NCBI GenBank assembly: GCA_020348305.1
Contig: CP070746.1
Span: 6,502,500 to 6,536,567, forward strand
Direction: 5' to 3'
DNA: 34,068 nt
Source of the DNA: Desulfobacterales bacterium
GTDB lineage: Bacteria; Desulfobacterota; Desulfobacteria; Desulfobacterales; JAHEIW01
The first letter of the stretch is position 1; each line of letters begins with the position of its first letter. The notes below the pieces were generated by a model that searched no databases, was not told the DNA's origin, and saw only the letters and a list, made by a program, of their open reading frames with translations. Shown piece by piece: positions 8,152 through 18,115 of the stretch. Position numbers and translations under genes: made by a program.

Positions 8152-11115
8152 TTACGGCAGGATAACGGCATGCGATTTTTTGCCGTCGATTTTAATGGTC
8201 AGCGGCTTTTTCAGTCTAACGTGTTTTAAGTAAGCGGATTCTTTGGCAGCAGGCAATGCTTGCAGCCACTTCCAGTTAATAAACCCTTCTCCATTTTCGG
8301 AAGTTGTGAAATAGCCGATTCCCAACGAGGTAATATTGTGAAAGAAATGTGATCCCTGTGACGGGTCGGCTTTTAAATTTTCTGTCGTGGTTTCCACAAT
8401 TGCGCCTACGCCGGATATATCACTCCATTTCACAGGGATACCCAGCCAGCGATCTGCCGATCCCCAGCGCCCGGGTCCGATCAGCAAATATTTGCGGTTT
8501 TCTTGAACCAGTTGAGCGTTCATTTTACCGACTTCAGCTGCGATTTTAATGGTATGAGCAGGATCGAAGGTGTCGGGATTCACGTAAACAATATCATTGA
8601 TTTCATTGAATTGACCGTTTCCCAAAGCCATCGTGGAATAACAAAACGCTTGGCGGATTTCTTCCTCATGGATTTCTACCTCCAAATGATATTGACGGAT
8701 GGCCATCGGCCTTATCTGCAGTAAGTCAAATCTAGACATTTGATTGTCACCCAAGGGCAGATTGACGGCAAACTCCATCTCAACCGGACACCCCATTCCT
8801 TTGCGTGCAATCAAAAGTAATTCCGAAAGAATCTGCGCCAAGGGAAAGAAATCGTATTTTAATATGTTGGCAAACGTTAAAACCGGGTAGCCCGGTGCCT
8901 GGGCGCCGTCTCTGATTCGATGATCCTGGGGCAGGTAGGTGCTGCATAGATATTTGATCGGCGCATGAGTGGAAACAGCATCAATTTCAAGTTTTGCCAA
9001 GGTCGCATCATCTTTGGCGGCGAGGTCCTGCGGAACATCATCCATTTTCAAGGCATAGAAAAGTCTCTGGGAGTTGCTTAACGTATCATCCACGGTAGAA
9101 AATTGAGGCAAAAATTGGGGATATTTTGGTGAAAAGCGCAGCGCGGTGCCGCCTTCCACCACTGTTTTACCGAGTCCCAGTGCGATGTGGGCGATACCTT
9201 CTTGCGGCTTTAAATGGGATAGCGGATAAAAGTTATAGGATTGGGCCACCCCCGAGACGGCCGGATAGTAGTACCCGTCATACGCTTTTCCGGTCATGCG
9301 CTGAATCACCACAGCCATTTTTTCATCTTCCATCCGATGAGACGTGCTTTTGGAAAAGGCTCGTGGAGCTTCAAGATACGTTGATGCGTACACCAGTTTG
9401 ATCGCCGATATCAGCTGCTCAAGCCTTCTGTCGAAGTCCGAGTGATTGTTGGGAATCATGTAGGTTTTGTAAATTCCGGCAAAGGGTTGAAACTGGGCGT
9501 CTTCCAAAAGACTTGAAGAGCGTACCGCCAAGGGATATCGGGTATGCTTGAGATACAATTCAAGATTATGCTTAAGCCAATCCGGAATATGGGCGGCCAG
9601 ACATAAGTCGGTCACTTCTTTATCGTTGTATTCCTCGGTTGAAAGATCTTTGAGGTTGTTTTCGCTGATAAACGCATCAAATCCATCTGTGGAGATGACC
9701 CATGTTTTTGGCACGCTGATTTCGATATCTTTAAACTGTTTTAGACGCTCCGGATTTTCTTTGAGTTGGGTGGACATAAACGCCAAGCCTCGGGCCTTTC
9801 CGCCAAGGGAACCTTTGCCGACCTTGACAAAATCGGCATCGGGATCAAAATTGTCAGGATCAAATTCTGTGATAATTCCCTTTTGCCGACCCATACGGCG
9901 TTCATAGATACAGTCGACCAGATATTTCTTGATTTGCCGGGTATTGGTAAAATCGGTGACTTTCACCGGTTTGAGCTTGGAGGCCAGCATGATCTCGGAG
10001 CGGGCCATGAGCCAGCTGGAGAAATGATTGCGTTGGGCATGGTAGTAAACAGACTCGTCCGGAATTGAAAAAAGAATTTCCTCCATTTCACGCAAATTGG
10101 ATGCCTTGGCAATTTCAGTGCCGTCGGGTAGCCGAAAGGTGAAATCCCCAAAACCCAGATATTGCATAAAAAATTTACGAATCTCTGAATGAAGTGCAGG
10201 CGAGTTTTTGTTTAAAAATACGGCGGGAATCGTTGCGGCCTTTTCGCGGTTGTTTTCCTCGGAGCTCAGGATCAACAGCGGTAAATCCGGGTTTTCGTAT
10301 CTAATCCGAGAAAGCAGGCTAAAGCCTGCCGTCTCATCCATTTTTCCGTTTCTCGGAAAACGGACATCGGAAAATATGCTCAGCAAATACGGTTTGTATT
10401 TTTGGTAAAGATCGACGGCTTCTTCATAATTTTCTGCCACAAGTATCTTTGGCCGGGCACGCATTCTTAAAATGCGATGTTCATCATTTACGGATTCTTC
10501 CATGACGGCTTGCGTTTGAGTGACGATCTCTTTGTAAAGCAATGGCAGCAATGATGAAGAATAGATGGGAGAATCTTCCACAATGATAATGACTCTTACT
10601 TTTGCGCGCCGGGTGTCATAGGCGACATTCATGCGATCTTCGCGATTTTTAATTAACGCTAACAGAAGATCCGAATTGCCGTACCAGACATATATGCGAT
10701 CGATGGTTTTGCGATCGGAATATTTGAGATCCAACATGTGACGACTGGTGTTATGCACAAGTAGATATACCGGCAGGTCCGGAAATCTTTTTTTAATTTT
10801 GCGGCCGAGAACATAGGCATCGGTTTCATCAACCCGGGGCATGGTAATGACCAAATCAAATTTTTTACGACTCAAGGCCTCAAGCGCTTCTCGGGCCGAG
10901 GAGGCCCAGGTCAGCATGGGCGGTCGCGAAAGATTTAACCCTCGATATTCATGGATGATTCTTTCCGCCAAACGCCCCTCTTCTTCCATAATAAAGGCTT
11001 CATAGGGGCTGGATACCAGAAGGATGTCCGTAACTTTAGCGGCCATTAGCTCATGGAAGACTTTGAAGGAAAGATCAAAATCATCTATGGTTTCATACTC
11101 GGGATCGGATAGCAT
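8152..11115 (-). CDS. PEP/pyruvate-binding (PPDK_N) protein with two N-terminal receiver-like domains
   Basis: The protein has 987 residues. Residues about 28-125 look like a degenerate receiver domain: the usual phospho-Asp position reads ITMPRVD (Met92). Residues about 172-305 form a second receiver-like domain with an acidic pair (E180-D181 in VEDSP) and a phospho-acceptor candidate D250 in FSDVRFP. Residues about 430-870 are the ATP-grasp PEP/pyruvate-binding domain, with GSLGGKARG (435-443), AVRSSSLLED (R532), MAVVIQRM and GLGKTVVEGG. The swivelling phospho-His domain and the C-terminal TIM barrel of true PEP synthase are absent. It therefore probably binds ATP and phosphorylates or senses something else, perhaps under receiver control. 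It is a lone gene, convergent with the upstream PPC-domain gene. The ribosome-binding site is weak, so the start is slightly uncertain. Confidence 0.85.
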   Translation of the reverse strand: MLSDPEYETIDDFDLSFKVFHELMAAKVTDILLVSSPYEAFIMEEEGRLAERIIHEYRGLNLSRPPMLTWASSAREALEALSRKKFDLVITMPRVDETDAYVLGRKIKKRFPDLPVYLLVHNTSRHMLDLKYSDRKTIDRIYVWYGNSDLLLALIKNREDRMNVAYDTRRAKVRVIIIVEDSPIYSSSLLPLLYKEIVTQTQAVMEESVNDEHRILRMRARPKILVAENYEEAVDLYQKYKPYLLSIFSDVRFPRNGKMDETAGFSLLSRIRYENPDLPLLILSSEENNREKAATIPAVFLNKNSPALHSEIRKFFMQYLGFGDFTFRLPDGTEIAKASNLREMEEILFSIPDESVYYHAQRNHFSSWLMARSEIMLASKLKPVKVTDFTNTRQIKKYLVDCIYERRMGRQKGIITEFDPDNFDPDADFVKVGKGSLGGKARGLAFMSTQLKENPERLKQFKDIEISVPKTWVISTDGFDAFISENNLKDLSTEEYNDKEVTDLCLAAHIPDWLKHNLELYLKHTRYPLAVRSSSLLEDAQFQPFAGIYKTYMIPNNHSDFDRRLEQLISAIKLVYASTYLEAPRAFSKSTSHRMEDEKMAVVIQRMTGKAYDGYYYPAVSGVAQSYNFYPLSHLKPQEGIAHIALGLGKTVVEGGTALRFSPKYPQFLPQFSTVDDTLSNSQRLFYALKMDDVPQDLAAKDDATLAKLEIDAVSTHAPIKYLCSTYLPQDHRIRDGAQAPGYPVLTFANILKYDFFPLAQILSELLLIARKGMGCPVEMEFAVNLPLGDNQMSRFDLLQIRPMAIRQYHLEVEIHEEEIRQAFCYSTMALGNGQFNEINDIVYVNPDTFDPAHTIKIAAEVGKMNAQLVQENRKYLLIGPGRWGSADRWLGIPVKWSDISGVGAIVETTTENLKADPSQGSHFFHNITSLGIGYFTTSENGEGFINWKWLQALPAAKESAYLKHVRLKKPLTIKIDGKKSHAVILP

Positions 11116-11644
11116 ATCGTTACCAAACGGGTTCTGGAAAGTTGTTCATGGGTGATTATTATAAAATATATGATTTCATGGTACAGAATGCAAGTATTCA
11201 CCGGTATCGCATGTTGACAATACATAAGCGCCTAGGATAGATTTGGTGTAAATGAAAGCGCGCGATCTATTGTAAATGAGGGCGATCCAGTAGCATCGGT
11301 ACGCAACCGTTCACGGGTTCAAGGTTAAGCCCAGCCGCTGGCCTGAAAAACGGCCAGTTTGATCGAAAAAGAAGCTTTGGTCTTGCTTTAACGAGATGAA
11401 GTTTCATACGAAGTTTCGGGGTATCAAGTAGCACCTTGAGTAGGGCGGCCCTCTGTGGCCGCCGTTTTCTGGCCGGCACGGAGGCCAGCCCTACTTTACT
11501 TTTGCGTTATAGATATGTAGTTTCATATAAGGGTTAAGACAACCCTGAACATTGAACTGGGAACCTGTGAACAAATACATCGCGCGGGTGCCACCTCAAG
11601 TGAGGTAAAAACCAATTGAGAGCAAAATACGAGAATCAAAAGCC
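11116..11644. other. divergent intergenic region with repeats
   Basis: This 529-nt spacer lies between the divergent PEP-synthase-like and nadE genes and no gene is seen in it. It holds a possible plus-strand promoter (TTGACA 11214-11219, 18-nt spacer, TAGATT 11238-11243), the inverted repeat at 11440-11494, a degenerate GAAC-rich stretch at 11544-11572, and a 14-bp perfect palindrome ACCTCAAGTGAGGT at 11593-11606, 38 nt before nadE, which could be an operator. Confidence 0.5.
11440..11494. repeat. short inverted repeat with GTAGGGC/GCCCTAC edges
   Basis: The left arm GTAGGGCGGCCCTCTGTGGC (11440-11459) and the right arm GGCCGGCACGGAGGCCAGCC followed by CTAC (11471-11494) are imperfect inverse copies. 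It is the same type of element as the right edge of the block at 4272-4654, and is non-coding. Confidence 0.65.
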
Positions 11645-13327
11645 ATGAAAATAGCGATTGCACAGATTAATCCGATCATAGGTGACTTTAACTACAATTT
11701 TAACAGAATTAAACAATTCGCCGAACAGGCGCTTGCGCACGCATATGATCTGGTTGTCTTTTCGGAACTCGTTGTGCCGGGTTATCCGCCCCGAGATTTG
11801 CTTGAGAATCGGGAGTTTGTGGAGGCCAATCTTGCGTGTTTGGACAAACTTGTCGATTGCATTCACGGTATCGGTGTTATCTGCGGATATGTGGCCAACA
11901 ATCCTGCCGATGATGGCATACCGCTTTTTAACTCGGCCGCGCTGTTTGAAGATGGTAAAATTCTATATCAGGTCAACAAAAGACTGCTGCCAACATATGA
12001 TGTCTTTGATGAAAGTCGATATTTCGAACCCGGCCAGCAATGTTCCACCTATTCATATAAAGGTCATAAAATCGGATTAACCATTTGTGAAGATGTCTGG
12101 ACGGACAGGGAGTTGTTCAAAAGAATACGCTACCACATGGACCCCGTCGAGTTGCTCGTAAACGATGGCGCTGATATCCTGATCAACACGTCCGCCTCTC
12201 CTTTTCACGTCGGCAAAATCGCCTTTCGATGGAATATGCATGCGGCGATCGCCAAAAAATATCAGATACCCTTTATTTTTGCCAACCAGGTCGGCGGCAA
12301 TGACAGTGTTTTGTTTGATGGGAATAGTGCTGCATACGATCCGCATGGCAACATTGTCGCTCAAGCCCGTGACTTTGAGGAAGATTTAATCGTATTTGAT
12401 TTGAAAAACGTATCGGGTGACATGCGTCCGACGGCTCAATCAGATACGCAATCCATCCTGAACGCGCTGGTGATGGGCACGCGGGATTATGTCACCAAAT
12501 GCGGGTTTTCGAAAGTGGTGGTGGGCTTAAGCGGTGGAATCGATTCGGCGGTTACCGTCAGTATTGCGGTACGGGCCCTAGGCAAGCAAAATGTGTCGAC
12601 GGTATTTATGCCGTCCAAATACACGTCGAAAAATAATTTCGAAGATACCCAAATGCTTGCTGAAAACCTTGACATTGATTATGAGATTATTCCGATCGAC
12701 GGTATGTTTCAGGAATTTTTGACCTATCTATCTCCCGACTTTAAAGAGGATGACCCCGGTATTACCGAACAAAACATTCAAGCACGCATTCGAGGAACCA
12801 TTCTGATGGGCATTTCGAATCGGGAGGGCCGCTTGGTTCTGTCCACCGGAAATAAATCGGAACTTGCTGTCGGTTATTGCACCCTTTACGGAGACATGAA
12901 TGGGGGGTTGGCGGTCATTTCTGATGTTCCCAAGACAGTGGTCTACGACATCGCTTATCTTTTAAACGCCGAAAAAGAAATCATTCCAGCCAGGATACTT
13001 CAGAAAGCCCCCTCCGCTGAACTCAAACCGGGTCAGGAAGATCAAGACGATCTTCCCGCCTACGATATTCTGGATTCGATCCTAAAGGGATATATCGAAG
13101 ATTTAAAAGGTATTGATGAACTCGTGGCCATGGGATTTGAGCGCAAACTTGTCGAAGATATTATCTCACGCATTCATCGCAATGAGCACAAGCGGCATCA
13201 AGCAGCCCCCGGCCTGAAGGTCACATCAAAGGCATTTGGCTACGGAAGAAGGTATCCATTGGCGCAACGATACGTGCCGAATTCTTTTGCTGCCCCAAAT
13301 CAAAAAAAATCAGATAAGTCTGCCTAA
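11645..13327 (+). CDS. nadE: glutamine-dependent NAD+ synthetase
   Basis: This enzyme makes NAD+ from nicotinic acid adenine dinucleotide, ATP and glutamine in the cytosol. The 560-residue protein has the two-domain layout of the glutamine-dependent form. The N-terminal nitrilase-type glutaminase has the Glu-Lys-Cys triad at E41 (FSELVVPGYP), K112 (VNKRLLPTYDVFDE) and C148 (LTICEDVW). The C-terminal synthetase domain has the PP-loop LSGGIDSA at about 295-302 and conserved STGNKSELAVGY. The length is normal and no key residue is missing. The ribosome-binding site is poor, but the ATG begins exactly at the conserved KIAIAQINP start. It stands alone between a minus-strand gene on each side, so it must have its own promoter in the preceding spacer. 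Confidence 0.96.
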   Translation: MKIAIAQINPIIGDFNYNFNRIKQFAEQALAHAYDLVVFSELVVPGYPPRDLLENREFVEANLACLDKLVDCIHGIGVICGYVANNPADDGIPLFNSAALFEDGKILYQVNKRLLPTYDVFDESRYFEPGQQCSTYSYKGHKIGLTICEDVWTDRELFKRIRYHMDPVELLVNDGADILINTSASPFHVGKIAFRWNMHAAIAKKYQIPFIFANQVGGNDSVLFDGNSAAYDPHGNIVAQARDFEEDLIVFDLKNVSGDMRPTAQSDTQSILNALVMGTRDYVTKCGFSKVVVGLSGGIDSAVTVSIAVRALGKQNVSTVFMPSKYTSKNNFEDTQMLAENLDIDYEIIPIDGMFQEFLTYLSPDFKEDDPGITEQNIQARIRGTILMGISNREGRLVLSTGNKSELAVGYCTLYGDMNGGLAVISDVPKTVVYDIAYLLNAEKEIIPARILQKAPSAELKPGQEDQDDLPAYDILDSILKGYIEDLKGIDELVAMGFERKLVEDIISRIHRNEHKRHQAAPGLKVTSKAFGYGRRYPLAQRYVPNSFAAPNQKKSDKSA

Positions 13328-13484
13328 GCCAGGCAAGCCGGAACCCAAAACGGTTAAATTTCCATTATCAATCGTAAACTATTACGCTGCTCTTTGGAAC
13401 ATTGGGTCATCAATTCGGAAAATATCTATCTCTTCAGAAGCAGCGATTTAAACGTGAGTCGCGCCAGGGCGGGCCACCATTCAA

Positions 13485-14405
13485 TTATTCCAATGAATTT
13501 AAGAATTTTCCCTGCCATGAATCCCTTTTTTCAAGGGTTTGCCGAATTTTTGCGAGAGTTTCGGATTTTTTAAGTGCCCACTGGGGGGCAACCAATTCAT
13601 TCGGATGCGGATCGCCGGTAAGCCGTTGGATGACCATTTCGGAGGGGAGTCGTTCAAGAAAATCACAAACCAGGTCGATGTACTCCTGCTGTTTGAGGCA
13701 GCTGTAACTTCCTTGCCGGTAAAGCTTTTCGAGCCGGGTTCCTTTCACCACATAAAGCAGATGAAGCTTGACACCGTCTATCTTCAGACCGGCAAGTATC
13801 TTTGCCGTATGAAGCATATCCGCTCTGTTCTCGTTGGGCAGTCCAAGAATGACGTGGGCACATATGTTGATGCCCCGGCCCTGAGTGGCATAAACCGCCT
13901 CTTTAAAACACCGGACATCATGACCACGGTTAATGAGGACAAGCGTTTCGTCCTTTGCCGACTGCAGGCCGTATTCGATCCAAACCAGGCAGTGGCGAGC
14001 ATATCCTTGGAGTAGGTCTAAAATGTCGTCATTGACACAATCGGGTCGCGTCCCAATGGAAATCCCTACCACGTCATCCACCGCCAGGGCCGCCTCATAA
14101 AGGCCTTTGAGTGTGTTTACGGGAGCATAGGTATTGGAAAACGATTGGAAATAGGCAATGAACTTTTTAGCCTTGTAACGTTTCGAGAGCGTTTTTTTAC
14201 CTTGAAGCAGCTGCTGGGTGACCGAAAGTCCCTTGGCATGGGCACCGGTACCGGACCCGCGGGTGTTACAGTAGATGCAGCCCCCGGTTGAAATGGTTCC
14301 ATCCCTGTTGGGGCACGTAAGTCCGGCATCGATGGTTATTTTCTGAACCCGGCATCCAAAGATGCGTCGAAGATAGGAATTTAGATCGTTGTACCTTTTG
14401 TCCAT
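13485..14405 (-). CDS. TIGR01212-family (YhcC-like) radical SAM protein
   Basis: The 306-residue protein has the unusual cluster motif CPNRDGTISTGGCIYC, with Cys31, Cys43 and Cys46 (C-x11-C-x2-C). This is the TIGR01212 signature, distinct from the common CxxxCxxC. It is followed by the radical SAM barrel with FIAYFQSFSNTYAP, GISIGTRPDCVND, WIEYGLQSA and AHVILGLPNE. The cluster would reduce S-adenosylmethionine to start a radical reaction; the substrate of this family is not firmly established. The ATG at 14405 is divergent from mnmG, and the mnmG promoter lies just outside its start. Whether the two are functionally linked cannot be told. Confidence 0.93.
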   Translation of the reverse strand: MDKRYNDLNSYLRRIFGCRVQKITIDAGLTCPNRDGTISTGGCIYCNTRGSGTGAHAKGLSVTQQLLQGKKTLSKRYKAKKFIAYFQSFSNTYAPVNTLKGLYEAALAVDDVVGISIGTRPDCVNDDILDLLQGYARHCLVWIEYGLQSAKDETLVLINRGHDVRCFKEAVYATQGRGINICAHVILGLPNENRADMLHTAKILAGLKIDGVKLHLLYVVKGTRLEKLYRQGSYSCLKQQEYIDLVCDFLERLPSEMVIQRLTGDPHPNELVAPQWALKKSETLAKIRQTLEKRDSWQGKFLNSLE

Positions 14406-14421
14406 GACGGGTTGCCAGAGG

Positions 14422-14450
14422 TTGACCAGGCTGATCAGTGATACTATAAT
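14422..14450 (+). promoter_or_regulatory. sigma70-type promoter for mnmG
   Basis: TTGACC (14422-14427), a 17-nt spacer, and a consensus TATAAT (14445-14450) lie 100 nt before the mnmG start. Only one base departs from consensus across both boxes. Confidence 0.75.
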
Positions 14451-14549
14451 TCATGTTCTATGATTCGAACCTGAATGTTAAAGTATAAAACGATATAAAA
14501 TTTTTACCACAGCAAATTGAAACAGACAACGAACAATTGACAAGCTTAC

Positions 14550-16427
14550 ATGAGCTTTTACCCAAAAAATTATGATATCATCGTTGTCGGGGCCGGCCAT
14601 GCCGGATGTGAAGCTGCGCTTGCGGCTGCCAGAATGGGATGCCGTGTTTTGCTGATGGCCATTGATCTCGACAAGGTGGCCGCCATGCCCTGCAGTCCCT
14701 CTGTCGGCGGGATGGCTAAAGGGCAGCTGGTAAAGGAAATAGACGCTCTGGGCGGTGAGATGGCCAAAATTACGGATAAAACGGCCATTCAATACCGAAC
14801 CCTGAACACCAAAAAAGGGCCGGCCGTCCATTCATCCCGCACCCAGAACGATAAGATGCGATATCATATCGCCATGAAGGCAGTTATTGAAGCCGAGGCG
14901 AACATTGACCTCAAGCAAGCCATGGTTGAGCGCCTGGTTGTCGAGGGAAATCGGGTTTGCGGTGTTGAGGACCATACCGGATTTGGGTATCCGGCCCAGG
15001 TCGTTGTTTTGGCGACCGGCACGTTTTTAAGCGGTCTGGTACATATCGGATTTAATTCAATCAAAGCCGGAAGAGCCGGTGAATTTGCTTCCTACGGCCT
15101 GGCGCAAGACCTTAAGGATTTGGGTTTTCATTTGGGCCGAATGAAAACCGGTACACCGCCGCGGCTCAGAAGATCGAGTATTGATTTTTCAAAATTTAGA
15201 GAACAACACGCTGATGAAAATCCAACACCGTTTTCCTTTTTTACAGAAAAAATTAACCTGCCTCAACTGCCAAGTTTCATCGGATATACGAATCAACGGG
15301 CTCATGACATCGTGGGAAACAACCTCGAACGCTCGGCGCTGTATGGCGGTATTATCAAGGGAATCTCGGCACGCTACTGTCCATCATTTGAAGATAAGAT
15401 TGTCAAATTCCCCGATAAGGATCGGCACCAGATCATCCTCGAGCCGGAAGGTATCGATACGGAGGAAATTTATGCCAGCGGACTCGGCAATAGCCTCCCC
15501 TTGGAGATCCAAATTGAATTGGTACGATCGATAGACGGCCTGGAATACGCTGAAATTATGCGGCCGGCTTATGCGATCGAATACGACTATGTCGACCCCA
15601 TTCAGCTTAAACCCACTTTGGAAACCCAATCTATGGCCGGGCTGTTTTTGGCCGGACAAATCAACGGTACTTCCGGATATGAAGAGGCCGCCGCCCAAGG
15701 CTTGTGGGCCGGTATTAATGCCGCGTGCCGAGTACAGCAGCGATCAGCCTTTATTCTGGACAGATCCCAGGCCTACATGGGAGTGATGGTCGATGATCTG
15801 GTTACGCGAGGAACGCGAGAACCTTACCGAATGTTTACATCCAGGGCTGAATATCGACTGATGTTAAGAGAAGATAATGCAAATCTGCGGCTCATGGAAA
15901 TCGGCCATGAGCTTGGATTGATCGACGATGACACAGTAAGGGACATCAAAGCACGCAAAGCACAAATCGCCCAAGAAATAAAACGCATCAAAGATACGGT
16001 CATCAAACCCAGCAAAGCAGTCAATGATTATTTAAAACGCCGTGGCGCGAAATCCATTGGACATGGCATCTATCTGGATCAGCTTCTGAAACGAGCGGAG
16101 CTGGATTATGAGATGGTTAAAGCCCTGGCCGAAAGCCCCGATGCGATCAGCAATGCGGTTGCACGGCAAGTGGAGATCGAGATCAAATACGAGGGATATA
16201 TTGAAAAGCAGCTGCGCGAAATAGAAAAATTTAAGAATTTGGAGCGCGTTAAGATACCGCACGATTATGATTTTACCCGCATCCATGGTCTTTCAAATGA
16301 ACTGAAAGAAAAGCTCTCCACCATCAGGCCAAGCTCGCTTGGGCAAGCGTCGCGCATTGACGGCATTACTCCGGCAGCCATTTCCGTCCTCATGGTTTCT
16401 CTAAAAGCCGCAGAGAAGTCATCCTAA
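14550..16427 (+). CDS. mnmG: tRNA uridine-5-carboxymethylaminomethyl modification enzyme MnmG (GidA)
   Basis: With MnmE, this FAD enzyme modifies the wobble uridine (U34) of several tRNAs to the cmnm5 form. The 625-residue length is typical. Seen in the sequence are the FAD-binding [10 protein letters not shown] (14-23), the conserved [28 protein letters not shown], the Cys-containing [43 protein letters not shown], and the helical C-terminus ending in LKAAEKSS that contacts MnmE and tRNA. The start ATG is supported by the family N-terminus rather than by a good ribosome-binding site. MnmE is not in the window. The gene stands between the divergent radical SAM gene and dnaJ, each with its own promoter. 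Confidence 0.97.
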   Translation: MSFYPKNYDIIVVGAGHAGCEAALAAARMGCRVLLMAIDLDKVAAMPCSPSVGGMAKGQLVKEIDALGGEMAKITDKTAIQYRTLNTKKGPAVHSSRTQNDKMRYHIAMKAVIEAEANIDLKQAMVERLVVEGNRVCGVEDHTGFGYPAQVVVLATGTFLSGLVHIGFNSIKAGRAGEFASYGLAQDLKDLGFHLGRMKTGTPPRLRRSSIDFSKFREQHADENPTPFSFFTEKINLPQLPSFIGYTNQRAHDIVGNNLERSALYGGIIKGISARYCPSFEDKIVKFPDKDRHQIILEPEGIDTEEIYASGLGNSLPLEIQIELVRSIDGLEYAEIMRPAYAIEYDYVDPIQLKPTLETQSMAGLFLAGQINGTSGYEEAAAQGLWAGINAACRVQQRSAFILDRSQAYMGVMVDDLVTRGTREPYRMFTSRAEYRLMLREDNANLRLMEIGHELGLIDDDTVRDIKARKAQIAQEIKRIKDTVIKPSKAVNDYLKRRGAKSIGHGIYLDQLLKRAELDYEMVKALAESPDAISNAVARQVEIEIKYEGYIEKQLREIEKFKNLERVKIPHDYDFTRIHGLSNELKEKLSTIRPSSLGQASRIDGITPAAISVLMVSLKAAEKSS

Positions 16428-16455
16428 ATTCCTGAATTCACGAATTTTAATATCC

Positions 16456-16484
16456 TTGACACCTTATGACTTTCAACTTATTCT
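16456..16484 (+). promoter_or_regulatory. sigma70-type promoter for the dnaJ-like gene
   Basis: A consensus TTGACA (16456-16461), a 17-nt spacer and TATTCT (16479-16484) lie 72 nt before the start codon. It resembles a vegetative promoter. No CIRCE-like inverted repeat is visible. Confidence 0.65.
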
Positions 16485-16555
16485 AGATGCAAACATAACA
16501 CTTTTGCCTTTTCGACAGGCAAATCAAAATATTTTTTACATGGAGCCTATCGCCC

Positions 16556-17470
16556 ATGGCTGAGGACTACTATAACATTTTAGGCGTCAGTAAAAACGCC
16601 ACCGAAGAAGAAATCAAAAAAGCCTATCGTAAGCTTGCTATGAAGTATCACCCCGATCATACGAAAGGGGACAAGAGCGCCGAAGAGAAATTTAAAAAAA
16701 TAAGTGAAGCCTATGCGGTTTTAAGTAATAAGGAAAAACGCAAAGAGTATGATATGTACGGCGCAGAAGGCTTTCAGCAACGCTTTAGCCAGGAAGATAT
16801 TTTTAGAGGTTTTAATATCAACGATATTTTCAGAGAATTCGGTTTCGGCGGTAGTAATTTTTTTGGCGGAAGGGGCGGCAGAAGGCGATTTTCGTTTGAC
16901 TCCGGCGCCCCCTTTGGATTTGGTGCCGAGCAGCAGCAGGCTCAGGTTAAAGGCTCAGATTTGATCTATGAGCTTTCATTGACATTAAGGGAGGTGGCAT
17001 CTGGAACCTCCAAGCTTGTAACCCTTCAACATCAGGGGCGATCGGAGAAAATTACGGTTAAAATTCCCAAAGGCATGATTACCGGCAAAAAGCTTCGTTT
17101 GGCCGGCAAGGGGAATCCGAGCCCCTATGGAGGTCCTCCCGGAGATCTTTACATTCAAGCAAAGGTGCTTGATGATCCGGATTTTGATGTGAAGGAATAT
17201 GATCTTTACTTAAACCGCGAGGTAAAACTCAGCGAGGCGTTACTCGGTACGACCCTATCGGTACCTACCCTTGAAAACAAAACGCTAAGCTTGAAAATTC
17301 CTTCCGGCACAAAGCCAGGAACCAAGATGCGAATGTCGGGACGCGGTCTTCCGGTAATGAAAGCTAAAACAAAAGGAGACCTTTATGTCAAAATCCAGAT
17401 TAAGATGCCCAAAAACCTGACGCGTGAACAGAAGAATTTAATAAAAAAACTGGCCGAGGAAGGTCTGTAA
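16556..17470 (+). CDS. DnaJ C-terminal domain co-chaperone (CbpA type)
   Basis: Residues 4-70 form a J domain with the HPD motif (H32-P33-D34) that stimulates the ATPase of DnaK. A Gly/Phe-rich linker follows at about 85-135 ([13 protein letters not shown]). Then come two C-terminal substrate-binding beta domains (about 140-300), with [13 protein letters not shown] and [20 protein letters not shown]. The Cys-rich zinc domain of classical DnaJ is absent, and the 304-residue length fits CbpA or type B J-proteins. It acts in the cytosol. The own promoter and GGAG upstream support the start. hpt follows after 110 nt, with a small palindrome (17507-17525) between them, so the two are probably separate units. 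Confidence 0.94.
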   Translation: MAEDYYNILGVSKNATEEEIKKAYRKLAMKYHPDHTKGDKSAEEKFKKISEAYAVLSNKEKRKEYDMYGAEGFQQRFSQEDIFRGFNINDIFREFGFGGSNFFGGRGGRRRFSFDSGAPFGFGAEQQQAQVKGSDLIYELSLTLREVASGTSKLVTLQHQGRSEKITVKIPKGMITGKKLRLAGKGNPSPYGGPPGDLYIQAKVLDDPDFDVKEYDLYLNREVKLSEALLGTTLSVPTLENKTLSLKIPSGTKPGTKMRMSGRGLPVMKAKTKGDLYVKIQIKMPKNLTREQKNLIKKLAEEGL

Positions 17471-17580
17471 GGAATCAAAATTATTGACAAGAAGGCTCAT
17501 TCAGGGTAACTTTATTATAATAAGTTATTAAGTTTATTCAATTTGTTTCCAGTTTGAGGCGGTTTTTTAATTTTTTTATC

Positions 17581-18099
17581 ATGCCAGATCTTATTCCGGT
17601 CCTGAAAAAGGATGAAATCGATAAACTTGTCTCTGAAGTTGCACAAAAAATTTCCTCTGACTACCAAGATCGTGAACTTATTCTCATCGCTGTTTTGAAA
17701 GGCGCGTATATGTTTCTATCCGATCTTGCGCGGAGACTGACCATCCCGGCCCAGATCGACTTCTTGCGCGTTGCCAGCTATGGGGCCAATTCGTCTTCAT
17801 CCGGAAAGATCCAATTCACCAAAGAAATTGAGGTAAATATCAGGGACAAAGATGTATTAGTTATCGAAGACATTATTGATACCGGTTTGAGCATGCGCTT
17901 CATCCTGGATCACCTGAAATCGTTTGAACCGAAAACCCTTAAAGTCTGTGTGCTGATCGATAAATATGAACGCCGTGGAGCTGACATCACCATTGATTAT
18001 GTGTGCCATACGGTACAAAAAGGGTTTCTTGTCGGATATGGACTTGATTATGCCGAAAAATATAGAAATTTGCCGGAAGTTTATCAACTGAATCTTTAA
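17581..18099 (+). CDS. hpt: hypoxanthine phosphoribosyltransferase
   Basis: This purine-salvage enzyme joins hypoxanthine (or guanine) to PRPP to give IMP (or GMP). Starting at the ATG at 17581 gives 172 residues, the usual family length. The open frame extends to a TTG at 17554, but those extra residues are Phe-rich and non-conserved. The PRPP-binding motif VLVIEDIIDTG (92-102) is intact. LKGAYMFLSDLARRL, DFLRVASYG and the C-terminal LVGYGLDYAEKYRNLPEV complete the fold. No strong ribosome-binding site is visible. The DUF3426 gene starts 16 nt downstream on the same strand, so the two are very likely co-transcribed. Confidence 0.95.
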   Translation: MPDLIPVLKKDEIDKLVSEVAQKISSDYQDRELILIAVLKGAYMFLSDLARRLTIPAQIDFLRVASYGANSSSSGKIQFTKEIEVNIRDKDVLVIEDIIDTGLSMRFILDHLKSFEPKTLKVCVLIDKYERRGADITIDYVCHTVQKGFLVGYGLDYAEKYRNLPEVYQLNL

Positions 18100-18115
18100 A
18101 CCAATGGGGTAAGAC

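Noticed and set aside
17484..17521. Promoter for hpt from TTGACA (17484) and TATAAT (17516)
   Set aside because: The spacing of 26 nt is too long for sigma70. The TATAAT falls in a palindrome, so a promoter is possible but not supported.
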